Assembly (NCBI GenBank): GCA_039881145.1
Contig: JAYKKI010000023.1
Location: 2,447,501 to 2,511,500, forward strand
DNA: 64,000 bases
Source of the DNA: Druceiella hillmani
Lineage: Eukaryota > Arthropoda > Insecta > Lepidoptera > Hepialidae
Direction of reading: 5' to 3'
This document shows, piece by piece, positions 33,861 to 46,139 of the stretch. Numbering within the stretch: the stretch's first letter is position 1; each line of letters begins with the position of its first letter. Under the pieces are notes generated by a model. The model was given only the letters and a program-made list of their open reading frames with translations. It made no database searches and was not told the DNA's origin. Both the position numbers and the translations under genes were made by a program.

Positions 33861-35117
33861 CAGGCACATTTTGATGTCGAAAGCATTAAAGCAACGTGAT
33901 TATGGCAATGGAATTTTAAAGTGAAATAGGTGCTGGTGTTTTCGGCGGATGAAAGAAAATGTTATAGGTATTGGTAAATGATATTCGTTCGGTATTCTGT
34001 TCATGACAACAAAATTAGTATGAAGTTTTATTGTACGTTTGGTTAATCGAATTGAATACTTTTACGTGATATCGAATATTGTTGTATAAAATAGCTTAAC
34101 ATTGTGTATTGGTATGTCAATTTTATTTTACAAAACGGCTCCTAAACTATTTATGAAAATATTTAATTCCCCAATTTATAGTAAAAGAAATATATCAATT
34201 AAGATCTGAACTTTGTAGAAACTTATTTCTATAGATATTTTCTTAAGAATATTGGCTTTAAAGAAAAAAATGGAAATATGTCGCTCTGCTTCTTCTATGC
34301 CTTTTGGAATGCAATGGGAAATTTGTTGGGTGGTTCACAATTATATTTACCATATAAAATTTGTCATTCTTACAGGTTTATCTATATTTAATTAATTCCA
34401 CATCGGATTTTATAACTTTAGGCCTAAATCAAAATAAGCGGAATTAAATTGTAACGTCGTCGATTAAGTGTAATTAAACAAGAATAGGAATAGCATTTAT
34501 CTTATCGCACATGACTTTTCTTTTTGTAATCTAAACGAGCCGTGGCTTGATGTTTGTTTTGGTTATTAGGCAATATTTGGAACGCTACATTTTCTCTATT
34601 TTCCTTTGTACATTGCCTCGGGTTGGAGCGACTAAAAATTATAAAAATATTACTTAAAGGCTGTAAAATAAGAAATAGTTCTCGCCGACACATTTTAATC
34701 TTAAAAATTGTAAAATTAAAATTTAATTAAAGTAAAATTGTAATTAAAAAAAGTGTTTTTTAATTACATTGCGGTGCGTCAAATTAATTAAAAAAAAGAA
34801 AGAGAAAATGATGTAAATGGTGACTACTATAATTTACTTAAATTTACTTTTTTCTATAAATTTATTTTTATCACGAATATATTTTTAGTTATATATATTT
34901 TTTACGAAAACCAGCGTCTCGTCATCACTTAATTAGTAACTTTAATTAACCTGAGTGTATGCATGTTTTTGTAGACTCCCATAATTGTTATCCGATTTCT
35001 CTCAAGTTTTCCACACTTACTCCCTATTTTCTAGCAAAAAAATTAAGGGGTTAGAGATTACCACCCCATTTCCTTACTCCAGTAAAACTGCAACATCATA
35101 ATAAATATTAAATTTAA
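33861..35117. other. AT-rich stretch, nothing recognised
   Basis: Very A+T-rich from about 34690 to 34930. No supported features. The 63-codon minus-strand frame at 34502-34693 is not credible. Confidence 0.45.
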
Positions 35118-35289
35118 TGAAATAAAACCAGTGTAAACATATAGCACTAAAACCAGTGTAAACATATAGCACTAAAACCAGTGAAATAAAACCAGTGTAA
35201 ACATATAGCACTAAAACCAGTGAAATAAAATCAGTGTAAACATATAGTACTAAAACCAGTGAAATAAAACCAGTGTAAACATATAGCAC
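35118..35289. repeat. Compound minisatellite (25-bp and 14-bp modules)
   Basis: Modules 'taaaaccagtgtaaacatat' plus 'agcac' (25 bp) and 'taaaaccagtgaaa' (14 bp) alternate in an irregular order: 25, 25, 14, 25, 14, 25, 14, 25. The shared 'taaaaccagtg' start suggests that the 14-mer came from truncation of the 25-mer. The 25+14 higher-order unit is 39 bp, a multiple of three, so one minus-strand frame stays open. That frame is not a gene. Confidence 0.93.
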
Positions 35290-35522
35290 AATATACCATA
35301 CTATAATATATATATAGCTTTTAACATACCTCTTACTGGAAGTGTATATAATTAGGAACTTGTACAGTTTTTAGGAAATTTATAAAATACCAAGCTGATG
35401 CAAAAATGTGTAAAATATTTTCTTAAACATTTTTTAAGTGTGCAAAGTACCTAAGAATTTTATAAAATGGCCTAACGGAACTAAGAAATATGTGAAATTA
35501 AAAAAAATAGATACGAGGAACC

Positions 35523-35575
35523 TTATCTAACCTAACCTAGCCCAACTTAATCTAGCCTGCCCTAATCTAACATTA
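35523..35575. repeat. CCTAA-like degenerate tract
   Basis: A stretch of 'ctaacctaacctagcccaac' and related 'tctagcctgccctaatctaa' words. Read on the minus strand it resembles degenerate TTAGG, the usual insect telomere repeat. It is only about 50 bp and imperfect, so an interstitial telomeric remnant is one possibility and simple chance expansion is another. Confidence 0.4.
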
Positions 35576-35757
35576 TAAATAACTTTTTTGGCCAATAGTA
35601 CAAATACATCATCGTAACGTCTTAATAGTAATGTAAACTAGTCACAAGGAGTATTTTTTACAGTACTTTTTACTGCAAAAATTTCTTCCAATAACACTTG
35701 GTACTGTCGATCTTCTATTTTAACACATTTACGCAATTCCTCTGAAATGTGCACTAA

Positions 35758-35875
<118 letters not shown>

Positions 35876-36084
35876 TCGCATAATTTAATTTCTTGGAAAC
35901 ATATTAAACCTTATTTGAGAAAAGGTGAAGACATTACACCGTCTTGGTATAATCTCGATTCTTCACCGCCCCAGCATAATATGCGTTCCGTACATACATC
36001 ATACAAAGTGTAATAACGCGCGGCGAACAATATGTATAAATAAATGAACAAATGCACGAAACAGTGGCGAGAAGAAAGAAAAAT

Positions 36085-36310
36085 ATGAATAACAGTGTAA
36101 CGGGAGGCGGTGCGCGGCGCACGCGACGGGCGCATATTAATGAGATTACGCGCGCGGCATATGAATCTATGCGCGCCGCCCGCCGTATGCGTAATGAGGC
36201 ATATTCTCTCTGCTTCTTTTTTTAATATGGGCGCGACGAATGTTGGCTGGCGGGCGGGCGGTCGGCGGCGAAGCCAGATGTTCCGCTGTAAATGCTATGT
36301 CGAAGATTTA
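36085..36310. promoter_or_regulatory. GC-rich island 14 with TAATGAGATTA dimer site
   Basis: One of the most CpG-rich islands ('ggtgcgcggcgcacgcgacg'). It carries TAATGAGATTA (36138-36148), an inverted TAAT pair with 3-bp spacing (P3-type site of paired-class homeodomains), and a second 'gtaatgagg' near 36191. Within a GC-rich island such a site is unlikely by chance. Frames of 62-95 codons on both strands overlap and are not credible. Candidate enhancer. Confidence 0.45.
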
Positions 36311-36769
36311 ATAAAAAAATGGTACTACACTCAATATAGCACTTTTTGCTTTGGTAATCACGTGCGTATATCACTCGAAATTGAGAATCTGTTTTGAGAG
36401 ATATTTTTTGCGCCTGTTTAAGATAAATATGTTTTTAATAAAGTTTTAGGTTTTAGTGTATCATTAATTTTTTGTAATTAAAATTTTGTTTATAGACGAC
36501 TTTAATGATTCCAAATTTGTATATTTATTTGCCGTCTTAAGATTGTTAAAGGTTTTTATTATCTAAAATTATTTTTATATAATTTATTTTATATAATAAT
36601 TATGGAAACACGAGTGATAAAATGTGAATAATTGTGGGTGTTTTTGTTTGTTTCTTAATAGTTCTATAATTGATGAAACTAAATATAATATAACATGGAC
36701 AAAACTCGTATAATGAAGTAGCAAAAAGGTTATACATGATTTCGTTCTCATTGAATACTAATATCCTAA
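36311..36769. other. AT-rich stretch, nothing recognised
   Basis: A+T-rich unique sequence between island 14 and the repeat relic. Confidence 0.45.
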
Positions 36770-36862
36770 GAAATATGTTTGGATGTTTGTTACTAAATCA
36801 CGCCTAAACAGCTAAACTAATTTTCACGAAAATTGCTATAAAGCTAGTTTACAATTTTTATT
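36770..36862 (+). repeat. Relic of a common lepidopteran-type dispersed repeat
   Basis: 'tttgttactaaatcacgcct' followed by 'aaacagctaaactaattttc' and 'acgaaaattgctataaagct' matches, word by word with substitutions, a very common lepidopteran repeat pattern that I know from other genomes (TCACGC...AAAC.GCTGAAC.GATTTT...GAAATT). Only this core is recognisable. Ends and class are uncertain. Confidence 0.45.
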
Positions 36863-37082
36863 ATTAAATGTCTGTTATAATTAAATAAATAACGCTGTGC
36901 GAAAATCTAAATTAAGTTAATTTTTTTTGTAGTTAAAAACGAACCAGGTTTTGTTTACATGTAGCTTTTAAATTAAAAAATTAGTTTAAAATGAACACTT
37001 AAAAGTAGAGCGGCTGACGATTGGTGAAAATGCTATCACACGTTCGAGTGCGCTATGATAGGCTCACGGCAAAATTTTACAG

Positions 37083-37433
37083 TAACATGTCGCCGGAGGC
37101 TAAAGAATTGTAATGAGACTCGTCATTGAATTGATACGAGTATGTACTTATCTGTTCTTTACATATAATTAATTATACTATGAGCCTGCCTGTATATTAA
37201 AATTAATCTATGTCAAGACTTTAAGAATATATTAAAATTAATCTATGTCAAGACTTTAGAAACGTATATTAAAATTAATCTATGTCAAGATTTTAGGAAC
37301 ATATCGCCGGAGGCTGAAGAATTGTAATGAGACTCGTCATTGAATTTATATGTACATATATGTTCTTTACATATAATTAATTATACTATGATCCTGCCTG
37401 TATATTAAAATTAATCTATGTCAAGACTTTAGG
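37083..37433. repeat. Nested tandem duplication
   Basis: A segment beginning '(t/a)tcgccggaggct(a/g)aagaa' at about 37089 and 37303 continues identically through 'ttgtaatgagactcgtcatt' and 'ttctttacatataattaatt'. Between the copies, a 35-bp unit 'attaaaattaatctatgtca' plus 'agactttaagaata' is present three times, and once more at the end of copy 2. So a larger 214-bp duplication contains a smaller expanded array. Confidence 0.88.
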
Positions 37434-38726
37434 AATTGAAATGTGTTTATCTTTAGACAAGGGTAATACAGAACTGAAAAAATCTAGATGGCATTCTTTG
37501 AAATTAAATAAGAATCTAGCAAGAATTTATTGTCTCGATGATGCATTTTAAAATTGTGATTGTGAAATGAAATGTATAAAATATCCCTTACCATGTTAAA
37601 TTAGCAAGCTGCTAATAAAATTTTCCCCTGCCATGTCTGGGTTAATTTACAATTAACGTTCACACCTTTTTCCCATTGCGACTGAAATCACTATTTACAT
37701 GTGAGGCAATATTAGGTTACTACTAAGCTGCTAATTTACTATGAAATTTCAATTTTTTCGTTACCAAAAAAAGGCTTGCCGGTCGGGTGGGACGAGATCT
37801 ATAGAAAGTTAAAATAATATAATTATTTAAAAAAAAGAAAATAGATGTTTTCCTGGATTATAAATTAAAAATATTACGTCAGCTTCGAAGACACAGAAAT
37901 TGATGCATATCTATTAGAAATCGGTGTCGTACGATATATTGCTTCTGATGTGATCTTCATTACTAAGACAGATTTTTTGTTGCCGAATGCAATATAAAAT
38001 ATATCAATAGATTTACTATCTTTGTATTTGGACACTTATCTTTGTATTTGGACAGCATGTATAGTAAATCGAAATATTTTACAAAAAGTTTGAAAGTTTT
38101 GGTTAGTACGTATACTCAACGTCACATACAGACCCTGAGCTTAACAGATAAACGCGTGGCTAAATAATGTTAACTCATATCGTGAACTTTTAAACTTGCC
38201 TGTTTTTCTTATATAATTTTATTTACGAGTAAAATAATAAATTACTGTTATAATATAAAGGAATCTCATTTGAAATAGCTCATATCCTAGAAGCGCATAA
38301 AGTGTATCATTTAGCGAATACAGCTTTTTTGTTTTTCCCTTTTTAACTTCAATGTTACAAATACATTGTAGCGGTATATGTATGTGTTCGGCGCTTGCAT
38401 AATATCATATAGTCTAGTCTTCTCCCTAGATTATTTAGTTGGGAAAACTCGCTGGCCGCATTGTACGGTGGTAAATCATCGTTGTTTGTATACGCGATGT
38501 ATTAAAGTGTAAACTGGCGGAGAGTTGTTTATGTTTTCGAAGTATATATGCAATTAAACAGAGGTAGTTTTAGTGTTTAGTAATATATGAAAATAAGTGG
38601 TGACTTTAACGTGCATAACATATTTTGACTTAACTTTTATTTATGAATGAAAATGTTAGAAACGTGTGGATATAATATTATTTATTGCAAGATTTTATTC
38701 AAGGGTAAGGTTTATCGCTATATAGA
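37434..38726. other. AT-rich stretch with minor duplications
   Basis: Contains a 21-bp tandem pair around 38025-38055 ('ctttgtatttggaca' twice) and otherwise unique AT-rich DNA. No gene. Confidence 0.5.
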
Positions 38727-39739
<1,013 letters not shown>

Positions 39740-39746
<7 letters not shown>

Positions 39747-40269
39747 GTAACTATTCTCCTGTAACTTAACAAGTGACGATCTTCTGTCTGATTTCTTAAT
39801 TTAGTTCTTTCATTCAATGAAATCCGAATTATCCAATCGAAATATACAAAGTTGAAAAATAAAAGGTTCTACAGGAATATATACCTGCCTCTATCTTCTT
39901 TCTAGTATTTTTTCCAGCTGCCTTTATTTAGTGCACCGATTTGGATAGACATCTTCAAAGGAAAACATTTCAAAATATGTTTATACCTTTACAAAGGCAG
40001 GTTTTGGAAGAACCTTAGAAGATGACGTGGTGGTTTCAGTCTAGTATAAAGAGATTACGTATTGCCGTATTATCGACTAATATTTAAATAAATAAAGCTT
40101 TTTGTATTTTCTTAACAACAATCGTAACAACAATACTGTGATATATTTATTGACAATTTGTTTAAAGTGTCCTTAATGGATATAATTTTATTGATTCCAA
40201 TTTTCCATTCATTGAAAATTGTTGCGAGAAAAATTGACTCTGTTTACCTTCATGCGATATTTCCTCATT
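39740..40269. other. AT-rich stretch, nothing recognised
   Basis: Unique sequence. No repeat or coding signal supported. Confidence 0.45.
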
Positions 40270-40510
40270 TTCACCGCATGTGCCCTCGGGCGGTCTCCCT
40301 GGGCGGCGAGTGCTCGAGATGGCGCGACGATTTGGATAGATGAGTGGAAAGTTGGGTAGTTGAGTGAGGGCCGCGAGGCGCGACGGCCGTCCGTCAAGTT
40401 GCGCCATTAGCGTAATGGTTGCGAGGTCGACGCGCACTTTAATGGGCGAGGGATGGGGCAAGTTTTGGGTGGCTAATTCGCCTGCCGGTGGACGCTAGGG
40501 ATGCGACTTC
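40270..40510. promoter_or_regulatory. GC-rich island 15 with opposed TAATGG sites
   Basis: A GC- and CpG-rich block. It contains CCATTAGCGTAATGG (40404-40418), two TAATGG homeodomain words facing away from each other around GCG, and a further 'tttaatggg' near 40438. Overlapping frames of 61, 62 and 99 codons on both strands have no family resemblance. Candidate enhancer. Confidence 0.43.
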
Positions 40511-41254
40511 AGAGTGTCGATTGGAAAGATGCTGGAGTAACTTTTTTGGTATATACGATTGGTATTTTTCATGCGTTGTAACACGAAGGTCTCATTAGCT
40601 TTAGGTTATACGTAGCAATACTTTAATATTTATTTTTATGTTTGTAATTGGCGGCAGAGTTTTAACTCATCTAGGGCATTGAAGACTTGCAATTAAGCAA
40701 TTCGTTATCTGTGGTTTGGCTTATACGACTATTCAACATAAATTGCCAATATTTTGTTAATATATTTTCCAGGCAAGTTATACACAATAACACGAAGAAA
40801 AATCTGTGACAAACTAGGTAAGACGGTTTTTGTGTAATAAATGTGTTAATTGTTTGTTTGGAGGAATTTCATAGATCAACACCGCTAATATCATGTCCAT
40901 TATAAGAACATTGAATTTGTGTTAACTTACTCGCATGCTTCGTGTAAACACTTCGATAACATATATTGAGACCTGTTTGAATTGTCTTTATTACTAATAT
41001 ATGTATGAAGGGAAGGAAAACTTTATGATCCTACTGAATATTTGAAACAGAAGTCTTGGCGAGAAATAGAATTTTAACAGATTTTATTATAATTGAAGAA
41101 GTGTCAATATTAGACAAAACTTTAATTTATATCTGTCTTTACTAAAACAAGGGTTTTATTTTTTTATAGGGACCACGATGTTAACTACACGGTCTCTAAA
41201 AATTAAAATTAACGTAAGTGCCTTATTCAAAATTACTATCGATAGCCCTGCCTC
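40511..41254. other. AT-rich stretch, nothing recognised
   Basis: A+T-rich unique sequence ending in a T-rich run with 'tttttttatagg', which could be a splice acceptor just before 41170. No downstream exon can be supported. Confidence 0.4.
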
Positions 41255-41480
41255 TATCTTCATGTCATCCTCGCAAATTCCGCATCCGGCTGGCTCAGGA
41301 TCAGGTCAAAACTATAATGGACGATTAGGCGTGAGTAATGTGAGGAGTTTGCACAGCAATCGGAAGGTCGCGACGGGCCGGGGACGTCTAATGGTGATTC
41401 CCCCAGGGTGGTGGCCTGAGGAGGGCATGACCCTCTCTCCCCCGCTTGTTGTTTGATTTAGGACGTCTTCTCGCCTGATA
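41255..41480. promoter_or_regulatory. GC-rich island 16, candidate cis-regulatory module
   Basis: A GC-richer block inside a 92-codon plus-strand frame (41178-41456) that follows a possible splice acceptor. The frame has no recognisable domain, so I list the block as possible regulatory DNA with a coding exon as the alternative. The words 'acgattagg' and 'gtgagtaatgtgagg' are present. Confidence 0.33.
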
Positions 41481-42388
41481 ATAATTATCTACAATTAAGG
41501 GTCAATGGTGTTGGGAATTTGTATTCGCTTTAGAGGTATTCGGGGTTTGTTGTGACGGAAGTTTTGGGTTTGGTTTGATATAATTGGGGGGAGGGGGTGG
41601 GGTTGAGTTTCGTGAAAATTTGCACTCTATATTCTGTAAAGATTATTCTGGTATGTACACCCTTGTGTTATATTGGACTCTTCTATATGGGAAATGGTGA
41701 AGCGGATTTGTTCATTGCGTATGGACAAGTATGATGAAATAAATACAGAAATTAAAATGAAGATTACAAGCGGCTATGTTTCAACAATTTTATAAACTTT
41801 GCTATGTGCTGAATGACTCCGACGTATAATGTTTTCAAAACTTTAAATTTTTTTCTTATTTCATCATCTTCAGCGTATACATCTAATTTTGTATTATAGC
41901 TACTGTTAAATAAAATTGAAAACAAATTTCAAACATTAAATTAACGGAGTAATTCTTGAAATTTATATCATCATGTCTCACTTTCATTAATGCATACTCC
42001 GGTATATGAGCCGATTTAAAAACTAACGTAGCCTGAAATAAAACAATGAAAAAATACCCTTTTTCAATTTTTAATTAAGCTATCCATATGAGACAATTGT
42101 AGGTAAACAATCTTCTCGTTGTTACTTTCACAGGTCCGCTAACTTTCAGCCAAAGTAAATGGATCATATCTATATAAAGTTATTCCAAACAAATTTGACT
42201 AATGGATAACAATTTTAATAGCTATGAACATGGTCTCAGAATTTTGTATTATTTCTACGTTTTCAAATACATGACGAGAACTGTACTTACGACAAACACC
42301 ATATTTATGTTCCACCAGTATGATTATTAATGTATTATGATTAAAATACGAGGGTAGAACTGAAAGTTCTTAGAACAGGTCATTTATA
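41481..42388. other. AT-rich stretch with G-rich tract
   Basis: 41586-41605 contains GGGGGG-A-GGGGG-T-GGGG, a candidate G-quadruplex on the plus strand. The rest is AT-rich with no feature. Confidence 0.5.
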
Positions 42389-42655
42389 CTCAATTAAATG
42401 AAACTACGTGATGTGGTATTATTTCTACTTTCTTTAAGTTCTTTACCACGATCTAGGTTTCGTTGTATTACAAAATCTTTAGGTGGGCTATTAGCAAAGA
42501 TCTTTGATAATAGCCCACCTGAAGATGTTGTAATGCAACGAAACCTGGGTCGTGGTAAAGAACTTAAAGAAAGTAGAAATAATAACACATCACGTAGTTT
42601 CATTTAATTGTGAATAATGAATTTTTACAAATTTAACGCCAAATATATTCAATAA
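42389..42655 (+). mobile_element. Foldback hairpin element, copy 1 (full length)
   Basis: Two 110-bp arms (42391-42500 and 42501-42610) are reverse complements at roughly 93% identity with no loop, meeting at 'caaagatctttg'. A 45-bp non-palindromic tail follows, containing 'gaataatgaatttttacaaa' and ending 'aaatatattcaataa'. The whole is flanked by a 10-bp direct repeat, gtcatttata (42379-42388 and 42656-42665), consistent with a target-site duplication. Because of the palindrome, the 69-codon frames on the two strands read almost the same peptide. Copies 2 and 3 are at 56.1 and 61.1 kb. It is non-autonomous and its class is unresolved. Confidence 0.9.
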
Positions 42656-42665
42656 GTCATTTATA

Positions 42666-44466
42666 ATAAACGTGATAATAAAAAAAATTAAGTTTCGAAT
42701 CCGTCGAGGAATTCAAATCCATGAACTTTACTTGAATTTGTCTTTTGTTTATACGCATTTTCAATGAAAGCTGGCATTATGACGAAAGCTGTACGATATA
42801 TACAAGTATAGTTACAAATCTCAATCTAAGAGGCAATCTGCACATTGGTTGTTTCTTTCTAAAAAGTTCTAAACATAGGTGGAAATAAAAAAATAAAATA
42901 CTGGAAAAAGGTGATTGCCTCTTTCATGGGACGGATGGATTATTATGCAACAATTCTCCGGGAAAATATAAGAACAGTTACGGTAGACTGATACCATCAG
43001 CAATAGTTTGCTTGTTGATTTGGAAAAAGTTCGAGAGCAAAATTCTCGCAATTAAATGTTCATTTCAAGTTATCATTTCAGAGTCCATAATTAAATGTCG
43101 CAATTAAATGTTCCTTCAACACGGTAGACAAACGATCGGTTATTTCACTACATCGGGTGTAGAAATTATGGGTCATCTGCACATACAGCCTCGACTTCGC
43201 CCCATGCTATTTCTATTCGTTCCCAAGAATAATAGATAAACAAAGAGAAATACGAATCCCAGACGCTGAAAGAGCGGTGACTATAAAGACATCCAAGGAA
43301 GAATGAATCGACTGCTTCTCCCAGTGGTTTTATCAAACGAAACGATACGGAGAGTCTTCAGAGTGATTCAGAGTCTTTGACTATTGTGAAAAACAATGAA
43401 TAAATTACAAAATTTCTAATTGGTGTCTTTTGATATTCTAAAACATTCAGTTTTCTGGAGTGGATTTATTTCTTTCATCAGTAATTCTGGTATAGAGCAA
43501 AATACCTCCAATACCATAATATCAATATCGCGTATATCAACGAAAAACTTTCCTCAATATTCCCTACTACGCTGTCTCTTACTTCCAAATCACTCAATAC
43601 CCTGATATGCCTTTGACTTAACTCATATCAAATCCTTTTTTGTTTGCAACCTTCTTGGACATGTTCCTCGGACGATTCTAGTTCCCGCGATGTCCAGGAA
43701 TGTGTAAATTACTGTATGGCAACCGCGTACATTCTCGTGTCACCCGGTCAGTGAAGTAGCCAATCATATTATCTTTACAAATGTTATTAAATTAATGTAA
43801 ATCAAGTCCATACACCTTGGTCAGATTTGGTTACATCACTCTGCAGAATAAGTTATACGAATAAGTTATACGGCTTTGATGTCATCGACGATAAAAGATT
43901 GGCCCTAAAATCTTTCGAGCTACGCATTAGTTTGAGAGCAGCATCTTATAAGGAGGTTTATATTTTCATCTAACTTTTTTAGTACTTTGCTCTCGGATAA
44001 TTACAAAATACTCATCTATTTCAAATAGATCTATTACTCACGGCGCCATCAATGATAGTTTTGTAGATTCTTATTAATGTCATAAAACTGTCCTTGAGAA
44101 GATATAATTACAAAATTCTCATCTTTTTCATACTTCAAATAGATTCCATAAAACTCTCATTGAGAAGATAAATTTCTATTACCATGTATAATCCCCATTT
44201 TTGCTTTTACTTCCTCGTTGCATAGGTATTTGAATTGCTTAACTTTCTCATTTATCGCAATTATATTTTTATGTACTAATTATTTCTTTCGAGATTTTTT
44301 TTAGTACTTCTACGATTTTTCTTTTAGGCAACTACATTCTTTGCAGTATAGCAAGAAGTATAGTAGGTATTGCTTTCTTATTTACAAATGCCATATACTG
44401 AATTGTGCTGTGGACAATTGTACTTCTTGGATTTATCTTTCATGTAACTGATTCCAGAGATAATTC
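42666..44466. other. AT-rich stretch with local duplications
   Basis: 'ataattacaaaa(t)(a/t)ctcatct' occurs near 43996 and 44104. 'cataaaact(g/c)tc(c/a)ttgagaag' occurs near 44080 and 44148. 'aataagttatacg' is tandemly doubled at about 43848-43873. Part of it (43100-43700) is slightly GC-richer and may be an unrecognised transposon remnant. No open frame of value. Confidence 0.45.
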
Positions 44467-44538
44467 AAGTGCTGTACTGTACTGAATACGAACCTTTTTG
44501 ATAAAGTGCTGTACTATACTGAATACGAGCCTTTTTGT
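44467..44538. repeat. Tandem duplication, period 37 bp
   Basis: 'aagtgctgtact(g/a)tactgaat' followed by 'acga(a/g)cctttttg' is present twice, at 44467 and 44504. It lies inside a 68-codon minus-strand frame that I do not consider a gene. Confidence 0.88.
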
Positions 44539-45078
44539 ATAAAACGTCCACTCATGTAGGAATAGTTCTATCAATTTCCCGTTAATCCGAATATTACGTA
44601 ATTTTGCAAAGCATGAGCATGTGGATTTATATTTTACTCCTAACATAAATCAGGTGTTGTGGGGCGAAGTTGCTATTTCAGACCACTTTAGCAGGTGGTA
44701 TGATTTTACACGAAGAATTGATAAAAGCTAACTTTTAACATCTAGTTGTCTAATTCGATTACTACAATACTACTTTATTGCCATATCAGGAAAATATTTG
44801 GAATTTCTGATTCTTCTAATATGTTGTCTGATTATATTAATACGGACCAGTGGTTTGGATTAAATCGTATTTGCAGACTATAAGCTGTTCAATTCCATCA
44901 CCAAAAAGAGTAATAAAGTTTTACCCACATTAACTATTTGTAACTATTTGCTACTATGCGTAATTGTTGCTAATCAATAAAATTTTGGTTTGTGATTTAT
45001 TCAAAAAATTAAAAGTGAAAAGTGTTATTCTGGTATCCATAAAATAATATTTTTTTAGAAGTTTGTTGATAAATCTTC

Positions 45079-45411
45079 TCTTATATATAAAAATAAATGT
45101 TTCTATGTTCGTCCTGTATATATTCCATTCATCCGATTGCAATAAAATTTTGGTGAGTTGTTGTGATCGTTTAGCAGTCCGTGTATTTTTGGTCATCACT
45201 CTTGAGAGAATTGAATTGAATCAAATACAAACAGCGCCATTTCAGTTCATGTGTGACATAATAAGTGGTATTGATTGTGAATTTCCTATTCCTGGTCAAA
45301 ATTATATAAAGACAATAGTCGTCAAAGAGCATTATTTCGCATGCCGATTACTCAAATATATTATCGCATTAAATTGAAAACCACGCGAATGAAGTCTCGG
45401 CCAACAGCTAG
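45079..45411 (+). mobile_element. Helitron-like non-autonomous relic
   Basis: The left end 'tcttatatataaaaataaat' at 45079 has the Helitron-type TC start. The right end 'accacgcgaatgaagtctcg' followed by 'gccaacagCTAG' finishes at 45411, with a degenerate GC hairpin before the terminal CTRR motif. This is the ending seen in many lepidopteran non-autonomous Helitrons (from memory '...gcgggcaacagctag'). A 104-codon plus-strand frame (45063-45377) runs through most of it and has no helicase or Rep motif. Boundaries are good at the 3' end and probable at the 5' end. Confidence 0.6.
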
Positions 45412-46139
45412 CATTAATTATTTAAAATTAATTATGAGCTGCGCCTTGGGAAACGGAAAAAACGATAGTAAAAATTTCACGCAGAACGGTTAATTAGTTG
45501 AGGCTCGAAAGCGAGATAGATGAAAAACGAAACAAACTTACTTTCGCATTTATAATATCAGCTAAAATACTTTCTTCAATAATAAGAAAATAATTACTTG
45601 GAGATTATTGGCACCATCCATTTAATAACTATTTAATAAAACAATTTGGATCTTAGGTGCGTCTAAGCAAGGAATATTTATTACGTTGGCTGTAATACGG
45701 GGTGTGTGCTATGTAATAATATAATATCACTTGCTTATAATTTATATTGCACACGAACAAATTGTATGTGAATGATCAATTTATATCGATATTGCTATGT
45801 AATTTATACTGGTAAAAGAAAAAATAACATAAAGTATTAGTAGGTGTAAAGTAGGCATGAAGTAATGTAAACTGAAAAGAAATATCTACCACTAGGAAAT
45901 CTGCTGTATTGCGTAGATAATTTTTTTTATCTCTGTTTAAAGGAAAACATGATAAGCGCTTATGTGATGATTCTTCGAAATGATTGCAAAATTTCCTTGC
46001 TGAAAGGTAAATGAAAGATTTGTTTCTAGGTTAAGTCCAATTTAATTTTAAATCAGGGCCTTAATTTAAAACTGTACATCGGAACTGCTGAGCTACTCCA
46101 CTGACAAATAGGTAATAACCAACATAGTGACGTCTACAC
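45412..46139. other. AT-rich stretch, nothing recognised
   Basis: Unique A+T-rich sequence between a Helitron-like relic and island 17. Confidence 0.45.

Noticed and set aside
35074..35289. Repetitive TGFISLVLVLYVY peptide on the minus strand
   Set aside because: Created by the 39-bp compound minisatellite.
42394..42607. Two nearly identical 69-codon proteins on opposite strands
   Set aside because: This is the expected result of a near-perfect palindrome (the foldback element) and not a pair of genes.
44440..44646. 68-codon minus-strand frame as a LINE fragment
   Set aside because: No reverse transcriptase or endonuclease motif could be recognised, and a 37-bp tandem duplication lies inside it.
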